This document shows, piece after piece, positions 26,758-31,364 of a stretch of DNA of 31,364 nt. The translations under genes and the position numbers were made by a program. Source of the stretch: Candidatus Zhuqueibacterota bacterium (lineage in GTDB: Bacteria; Zhuqueibacterota; Zhuqueibacteria; Residuimicrobiales; Krinioviventaceae); assembly GCA_003854995.1 (NCBI GenBank), contig RQOI01000049.1:1-31364 (forward strand). Direction: 5' to 3'. Below the pieces are notes generated by a model. The model had not been told where the DNA came from, searched no databases, and saw only the letters and a program-made list of their open reading frames with translations. The number at the start of each line of letters is the position of its first letter. The stretch's first letter is position 1.

Positions 26758-27342
26758 ATGGTTGCAGTCGGCATTCTGGCGTTACAGGGCGATTTTGACA
26801 GGCACGCGCGCGCGATACAAGCGCTGGGACAGCGGTCAATTCTGGTTCGCGCGCAGGAGCATCTGTCACAGTGCGACGGCCTCATCATCCCTGGCGGTGA
26901 GTCCACGACGCTCATCAAGCTGCTGAAAGAGCATGCGATGTGGGACGCGCTGTCAGCGTTCGCCGCTACCAGGCCGATCTACGGCACCTGCGCCGGCTGC
27001 ATACTGGTCGCCAACTCGATTGTCGGCATGGATCAGGATTCGCTCAAACTGATCGACATTGACGTGCAACGCAACGCCTATGGCCGTCAGGTGGACTCGT
27101 TCATCGATGACATCACCATTCAATTGAATGGCAAAGCCGAAAAAATGGAGGGCGTATTCATTCGCGCGCCCAAAATAAGGCGGCTGGGCGTAACTGTGAC
27201 GCCGCTTGGTTGGCACGGGAGTGACGTCATTCTGGCGGAGCAAGATCGGGTCCTGGTCGGGACTTTTCATCCCGAGCTGACGGATGATCGGCGAGTGCAC
27301 GACTATTTTTTGCGCAAGATCAAAGCGAACCAAACGCGATAG
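26758..27342 (+). CDS. pdxT: Pyridoxal 5'-phosphate synthase, glutaminase subunit
   Basis: Class I-type glutamine amidotransferase that feeds ammonia to PdxS. 194 residues. GILALQGDFDRH, the oxyanion segment IIPGGEST (43-50), nucleophile Cys78 in YGTCAGC, and the His171/Glu173 pair in FHPEL form the complete triad. It starts 5 bases after pdxS, the standard pdxST order. Confidence 0.95.
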   Translation: MVAVGILALQGDFDRHARAIQALGQRSILVRAQEHLSQCDGLIIPGGESTTLIKLLKEHAMWDALSAFAATRPIYGTCAGCILVANSIVGMDQDSLKLIDIDVQRNAYGRQVDSFIDDITIQLNGKAEKMEGVFIRAPKIRRLGVTVTPLGWHGSDVILAEQDRVLVGTFHPELTDDRRVHDYFLRKIKANQTR

Positions 27343-27429
27343 GATGAGCGTCGCTCGTCCGCGGCTGACGCGCGGTGGAAATCGTGTCGTGCAGATCAGG
27401 CAGCCGACATGAAAAGAGAAAAGGGCACT

Positions 27430-28398
27430 ATGTTTTCATATGATCACCGGGGCATAAAATTAAACGGCCACGACTTTTGGCTCGACGCCCATCGCCGGGT
27501 GCCATTTTCTTTCGTCTCGCACGGACATTCGGATCATCTGAAGAACCACGATGTGATCCTCGCCACGCCGCCGACCATTCAGTTTCATGCCTTTCGCGCG
27601 CGCCAAAAAGAAGCGGTGCCATTGGATTTCGGCGAGAAATATCAGTTTGAAGATCTGACGATCGAGCTTTTTCCGGCTGGGCACGTCCTCGGCTCGGCCA
27701 TGAGTCGAGTGGAGCTGAACGGGATATCGCTGTTGTATACCGGCGATTTCAAGATGAAGAAGAGCTGGACGGCCGGTGAGATCGAAATTCCGTCCGCCGA
27801 CATCCTGATCATGGAATCGACCTTTGGTGATCCGCAATACATCTGCGATCACTCGCCCGACTATTTACAGGGAGAGATCGTCAGCTTTATTGCAGATTGT
27901 TTTCAGCATCGCGTCACGCCCATCATTTTAGCCTATGCTCTTGGCAAGGCGCAGGAAGTGATGAAGATGCTGGGCGATGCCGGCTACGACGTTCGGGTTC
28001 ACAGCGCCGCCTGGGAGCTGGCCAAAATCTATCGGCAGTTCGGCGTCGAGTTCACAAACTGTACGCCGTGGAAAAATGAATCCGTCGCTGCCAATCAAGT
28101 CCTCATCATTCCGCCGCATGCGCTGCAATACAACAGGGTCAAAAATTTGCCGCCCCGTTTTCGCACTGTCTTTCTGTCCGGCTGGGCCAATAGTCCGACT
28201 GGCGCGCGTTTCAACGCCGACCACAGCGTGGCGCTCAGCGACCACGCCGATTTCAACGAACTGCTCGACTTTGTCCGCCAGGTCAAGCCGAAAAAGATCT
28301 ATACGACACATGGATTTGAGAGCTTCCCGCGCTACCTGCGCGAGATCGGCTATGATGCGGAGCTGCTGAGAGAGACGGGGCAGGAGGGGATGTTTTAG
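27430..28398 (+). CDS. MBL-fold exonuclease-like protein (mRNA 3'-end processing factor / Artemis-like)
   Basis: About 322 residues from ATG 27430, which has GAAAAGGG at 27418-27425; ATG 27409 is in frame but has no site. The metallo-beta-lactamase motif HGHSDH (31-36), FPAGHVLGSAM, LLYTGDFK, MESTFGDP, FLSGWA and a late SDHADFNEL and THGFE pattern place it with the COG1236-like RNA/DNA nucleases of the beta-CASP type. Some relatives are encoded with an ATP-dependent DNA ligase and act on DNA. No ligase is next to it here, so DNA versus RNA cannot be settled. It marks the end of the co-directional, GC-richer part of the window. Confidence 0.8.
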   Translation: MFSYDHRGIKLNGHDFWLDAHRRVPFSFVSHGHSDHLKNHDVILATPPTIQFHAFRARQKEAVPLDFGEKYQFEDLTIELFPAGHVLGSAMSRVELNGISLLYTGDFKMKKSWTAGEIEIPSADILIMESTFGDPQYICDHSPDYLQGEIVSFIADCFQHRVTPIILAYALGKAQEVMKMLGDAGYDVRVHSAAWELAKIYRQFGVEFTNCTPWKNESVAANQVLIIPPHALQYNRVKNLPPRFRTVFLSGWANSPTGARFNADHSVALSDHADFNELLDFVRQVKPKKIYTTHGFESFPRYLREIGYDAELLRETGQEGMF

Positions 28399-28852
28399 GG
28401 TTGATTGTTAAACCAAATTGAATATTTTCGTCTCAAAACCAATGAGCGAAATTCCAAATATTGCAGAAATCAATCTCGCTTTTTGGAGAGAATTCTTAAT
28501 GATCGTCTGTAATTTGGGTATGTTGGATTTTATTGCTTATTTGTCGTCTGGTACTTGTTGTTTGGAATTTCCTAATCTCGATTATTAATAGAAGCTTCAC
28601 ACAAAGACTCCAAGACACAAAGAAAAATAATGTTAGATCTGTTTGAAGAATTATTCTTTTTTTCATGATTTTTTATATGATATTTAAGTCTAATAAAATC
28701 AATCTTAGCTTAACTTGTGAGAGTGAATTTTACATGCTAAATTCGTGTTGGAAATTTGAGTTTGATACTAAAGCCTTTATTCCCGGCGTTGCTTTTGCAT
28801 ATGTGGCAATGGGCATTAAATCAAAAGATTGGGCAAAAGGACTTAGGCAAAT
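28399..28852. other. AT-rich gene-poor tract with degenerate word repeats
   Basis: About 450 bases with clearly lower GC than the region to the left. They hold no recognisable gene apart from one doubtful small ORF. The text between 28440 and 28630 contains recurring short words (TTTGGAATTT, TTATTTGT, two copies of ACACAAAGA at 28599-28607 and 28614-28622). This is typical of decayed intergenic repeats near mobile elements. I see no terminator or RNA gene in it. Confidence 0.5.
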
Positions 28853-28856
28853 ATGA
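28665..28856 (+). CDS. Doubtful small AT-rich ORF before hsdM
   Basis: 63 codons, product MIFYMIFKSNKI... ending DWAKGLRQI. It has no motif that I recognise and the codon use is AT-rich. Its stop overlaps the ATG of the hsdM remnant (ATGA), which could mean coupling or chance. It may start later, at the ATG at 28734. It could equally be part of the decayed tract. Confidence 0.25.
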   Translation: MIFYMIFKSNKINLSLTCESEFYMLNSCWKFEFDTKAFIPGVAFAYVAMGIKSKDWAKGLRQI

Positions 28857-30698
28857 ACAATTGGAGTGAAAAGGTCAATTTCATCTGGAGCATTGCCGAA
28901 CTCCTTCGCGGGCCATACCGGCCAAATCAATACAAGGACATCATGCTGCCAATGACAGTTCTGCGGCGACTCGATTGTGTGCTGGAAAAAACAAAGGATG
29001 AGGTGCTGGAAAAATATACAAGCCTGCAGGGGAGCAAGCTCAGAGATTTCGAAAAGGTGCTAAACAGAGAGGCTGGACAAGGCGGACAGGCTCTATCTTC
29101 TCGTGGCAAAATTTTGTGAGATCGACCTTCATCCTGATGTCGTCGATAACCTTGAGATGGGCTATATCTTTGAAGAGCTGGTGAGAAGATTTAACGAGGC
29201 GAGCAATGAAGAGGCGGGCGACCATTTTACGCCGAGAGAAGTCATTCAGCTGATGGTAAATCTCGTCTTTCTTCCTGACAGCGAGGTCCTTCGAACAGAA
29301 GGCATTGTCAAGACCCTCTATGATCCTGCCGCCGGCACGGGCGGGATGCTCTCCGTATCGGACAATTATATCAGACAGCTGAATCCCGATGCCCAGCTCG
29401 AGCTCTTTGCGCAGGATTATAATCCGCAATCCTATGCTATTTGCGGCTCGGACATGATCATCAAAGGAGAAGAGCTTGATAACATCAAATTCGGCGACAG
29501 CTTTACCAACGATCAGTTCTATGGCAAGACCTTTGATTATATGCTTGCCAATCCGCCATTCGGCGTTGAGTGGAAGCCGCAGGAAAAATTCATAAAAAGA
29601 GAGCATGAAGAGCAGGGATTTGGCGGGCGCTTCGGCCCCGGGCTTCCGAGAATAAGCGACGGCTCGCTCCTGTTCTTGCTGCACATGATCAGCAAGATAA
29701 AGCCCGTATCAGAAGGCGGAACGCGCCTTTCCATAGTCTTCAACGGCTCGCCTCTTTTTACCGGAAGTGCCGGCTCTGGCGAAAGCAACATCAGACAGTG
29801 GATTATAGAAAACGACTGGCTTGACGCTGTGGTGGCCCTTCCGGACCAGCTTTTCTACAACACGGGCATTTACACCTATCTTTGGATTGTGACAAACAGA
29901 AAAGAGAAAAGAAGGAGAGGGAAAGTCCAGCTCATCGATGCCACTAGCTTTTTCAAAAAGATGCGGAAGAGCCTTGGCAACAAGAGAAATGAAATTTGTG
30001 ATGACCAGCGTGCAGAAATTTCGAAGTACTTTATGGATTTTGCTGAAAATGAGTTTGTAAAGATATTTGACAACTCGAACTTGGGTTACTACAGAATAAC
30101 AGTAGAGCGGCCTCTCCGGCTGAATTTTGCAGTGACTGAGGAGAGGCTCGATAGGGTCAGAAATTCTGCCAAATTTCTCGCCCTGGCCCAGAGCATGAAG
30201 AGAAAAGACAAAGTTGCTGCAGCAAAACAAATTGAGGCGGGCCAAAAGGCGCAGGATGCAATCATCAGCGCCCTGAAGACATTGTCAGGCAGTGTTCTTG
30301 TGAAGAACCGAACAAAGTTCAGCCGGCTTGTGGAAGATGCTTTTACAGCCAGGGAGATAAAGCTGCCTGCTCTATTATACAAAGAAATTCTCATGGCTCT
30401 ATCCGAGAGGGATGAGACGGCGGACATTTGCGCGGACAATAAAGGCAATCCTGAGCCTGATCCAGAGCTTCGGGATTATGAAAATGTCCCGCTCAAAGAG
30501 AATATCCATGAATACATGAAGCGGGAAGTCCTGCCGCATGTCCCTGATGCCTGGATTGACGAGAGCAAGACAAAGATCGGTTATGAAATCAACTTTAACC
30601 GCTATTTTTACAAATACACTCCGCCACGACCGCTGGAGGAGATTGAAAGTGATTTGAAACAGATTGAGGCTGAAATCCAGCGAATGTTGGAGAAATGA
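28853..30698 (+). pseudogene. hsdM: Type I restriction-modification DNA methyltransferase HsdM, broken by an internal frame-changing deletion
   Basis: HsdM methylates adenine as part of a type I complex with HsdS and HsdR. The N-terminal part (28853-29119) gives WSEKVNFIWSIAELLRGPYR and LPMTVLRRLDCVLEKTKDEV and reads into DFEKVLNREAGQ. It then leaves homology and stops. From about 29067 the next frame reads ERLDKADRLYLLVAKFCEIDLHPDVV and continues through the methyltransferase core to a normal C-terminus at 30698: FTPREVIQLMVNLVF, motif I DPAAGTGG, motif IV NPPFG. Compared with intact HsdM, roughly 50 residues between the two parts are missing and the frame is changed. A GTG at 29103 could start an N-truncated protein lacking the helical N domain. 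No hsdS or hsdR is visible, so the system is probably dead. Confidence 0.85.
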
Positions 30699-30699
30699 A

Positions 30700-30723
30700 C
30701 TGCCCTTTTACTTTTAAGGACAG
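30700..30723 (+). terminator. Weak hairpin after hsdM, possible terminator or transposon left-end structure
   Basis: CTGCCC at 30700-30705 can pair with GGACAG at 30718-30723 with one mismatch around an A/T-rich 12-base loop, followed by a T-rich run (TTTACTTTTTTC). It could end hsdM transcription or be a subterminal hairpin of the IS200-like element. The stem is weak. Confidence 0.2.
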
Positions 30724-30763
30724 GATGTTTACTTTTTTCATAATTAAAATATGAGGAAATCAC

Positions 30764-31225
30764 ATGGCAAATACATTTACGCAGATTTATATTCAGATTA
30801 TCTTTGCAGTTGAAAGCAGAGCCAGTCTCATAAAAGATCAATGGAGAGAAGAGTTACATAAATATATCACCGGAATCATCCAAAATCATGGTCATAAATT
30901 AATCGTTATCAATAGCGTGGAAAACCACATTCATATTTTCATTGGTATGAAGCCAAGGCAATCTTTATCAGATTTACTAAAGAACATTAAAGAATATTCG
31001 TCGAAATGGATTAATCAAAATAAATTTGTTCTTGGACATTTTAAATGGCAGGCTGGTTTCGGCGCATTTTCATATTCTCATTCTCAGATAAATACTGTGG
31101 TCAAATATATCCAAAATCAAAAACAACATCATGCCAAAAAGTCATTTCAACGGGAATATATTGAATTCTTGGAAAAATTTGGTGTTGAATATTCTACGCA
31201 ATACATTTTCAAAGATATCGAATAA
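30764..31225 (+). CDS. tnpA: IS200/IS605-family Y1 transposase (TnpA, RAYT-like)
   Basis: 153 residues, close to the usual TnpA length. The HUH motif is HIH at 55-57 (ENHIHIFIG). The catalytic tyrosine is Tyr115 in VVKYIQNQ, with Gln119 four residues on, as in Y1 enzymes. FKWQAGFGAFSYSHSQI is the conserved segment before it. Such proteins move single-stranded DNA by recognising hairpins at the element ends, or act on REP-like palindromes. GAGG at 30753-30756 supports ATG 30764. No TnpB gene is present. The gene is AT-rich and follows the broken hsdM, where hsdS would be expected. It appears intact. Confidence 0.92.
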   Translation: MANTFTQIYIQIIFAVESRASLIKDQWREELHKYITGIIQNHGHKLIVINSVENHIHIFIGMKPRQSLSDLLKNIKEYSSKWINQNKFVLGHFKWQAGFGAFSYSHSQINTVVKYIQNQKQHHAKKSFQREYIEFLEKFGVEYSTQYIFKDIE

Positions 31226-31239
31226 ACGAACAGAACATT

Positions 31240-31257
31240 TCGTCCCTAACGGGACGA
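31240..31257. repeat. Palindromic hairpin repeat, copy 1
   Basis: TCGTCCCTAACGGGACGA: a perfect 7-base stem with a TAAC loop, 15 bases after the transposase stop. It shares the core TCCCTAACGGGA with copy 2. Probably a REP-like site used by the adjacent transposase. Confidence 0.7.
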
Positions 31258-31291
31258 TGAGAATCTGGTTGAATGGGCGGCTATAAACATT

Positions 31292-31309
31292 CAATCCCTA
31301 ACGGGATTG
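31292..31309. repeat. Palindromic hairpin repeat, copy 2
   Basis: CAATCCCTAACGGGATTG: a perfect 7-base stem with the same TAAC loop, 52 bases from copy 1. Three stem pairs differ from copy 1 and all stay paired. AACATT precedes both copies. Confidence 0.7.
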
Positions 31310-31364
31310 TATTGGATCATGATTATGGGAGCAAGTTGAAATAATCAAAAAATTCCAATTCAAC

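Noticed and set aside
27343..27429. Terminator after pdxT
   Set aside because: Short GC-rich inverted repeats (GAGCG/CGCTC and CCGCG/CGCGG) have either no loop or no T-run after them.
31235..31315. Start of a CRISPR array
   Set aside because: Only the 12-base core is shared between the two copies. The flanks diverge, the stems differ, and no cas gene is present.

Overview
The window reads as one stretch of a bacterial chromosome, probably from an uncultivated member of the Fibrobacteres-Chlorobi-Bacteroidetes (FCB) superphylum near KSB1/Calditrichota. This placement is an inference. It rests on a GWxTD-domain protein, a DUF5683 protein, a deoxynucleoside kinase behind folB-folK, an FG-GAP/UnbV surface protein, and IS200-like and HsdM proteins of Bacteroidetes-like type. 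No rRNA or tRNA genes, CRISPR array or phage genes are visible.

Layout. (1) 1-4888, minus strand: most of one giant secreted protein whose 3' end lies beyond the left edge. It has a signal peptide, an SGNH/GDSL hydrolase domain, seven FG-GAP/VCBS-like repeats, a UnbV/ASPIC module, a CBM6/35-like module and at least six Ig-like repeats. (2) 4889-5109: divergent intergenic region with a good sigma70-type promoter facing right. (3) 5110-8694, plus: folB, folK, deoxynucleoside kinase, a small membrane protein, a GAF/HD-GYP regulator and a DUF5683 membrane protein. (4) 8741-23542, plus: tightly packed, often overlapping genes. They are an NSS transporter, an HD-domain protein, a YfiM/DUF2279-like protein, purF, a UbiA prenyltransferase, a 2x[4Fe-4S] ferredoxin, a geranylgeranyl-reductase-like flavoprotein, a CDP-alcohol phosphatidyltransferase, ftsY, rimO, a GWxTD protein, an LD-carboxypeptidase, purN, a sulfatase and purH. 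(5) 23620-28398, plus: a class A PBP, pdxS-pdxT (PLP synthase) and an MBL-fold nuclease-like protein. (6) 28399-31364: AT-rich accessory segment with a gene-poor tract, a broken hsdM, an IS200/RAYT-like Y1 transposase, and two palindromes with co-varying stems around a TCCCTAACGGGA core.

How the genes work together. Purine (purF, purN, purH), folate (folB, folK), PLP (pdxST), envelope (PBP1A, LdcA, phosphatidyltransferase) and translation/targeting (ftsY, rimO) functions are interleaved in co-directional operons. The most notable unit is purF-adjacent: UbiA + ferredoxin + geranylgeranyl reductase + CDP-alcohol phosphatidyltransferase (12506-15435). This is the gene set expected for making, saturating and head-grouping an isoprenoid lipid, and it fits reports that FCB bacteria carry archaeal-type ether-lipid genes. 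No GGGP synthase is in the window, so a saturated isoprenoid quinone is the main alternative. The right end looks like a decaying island: a type I methyltransferase gene with an internal deletion, no visible hsdS or hsdR, and a transposase next to it.
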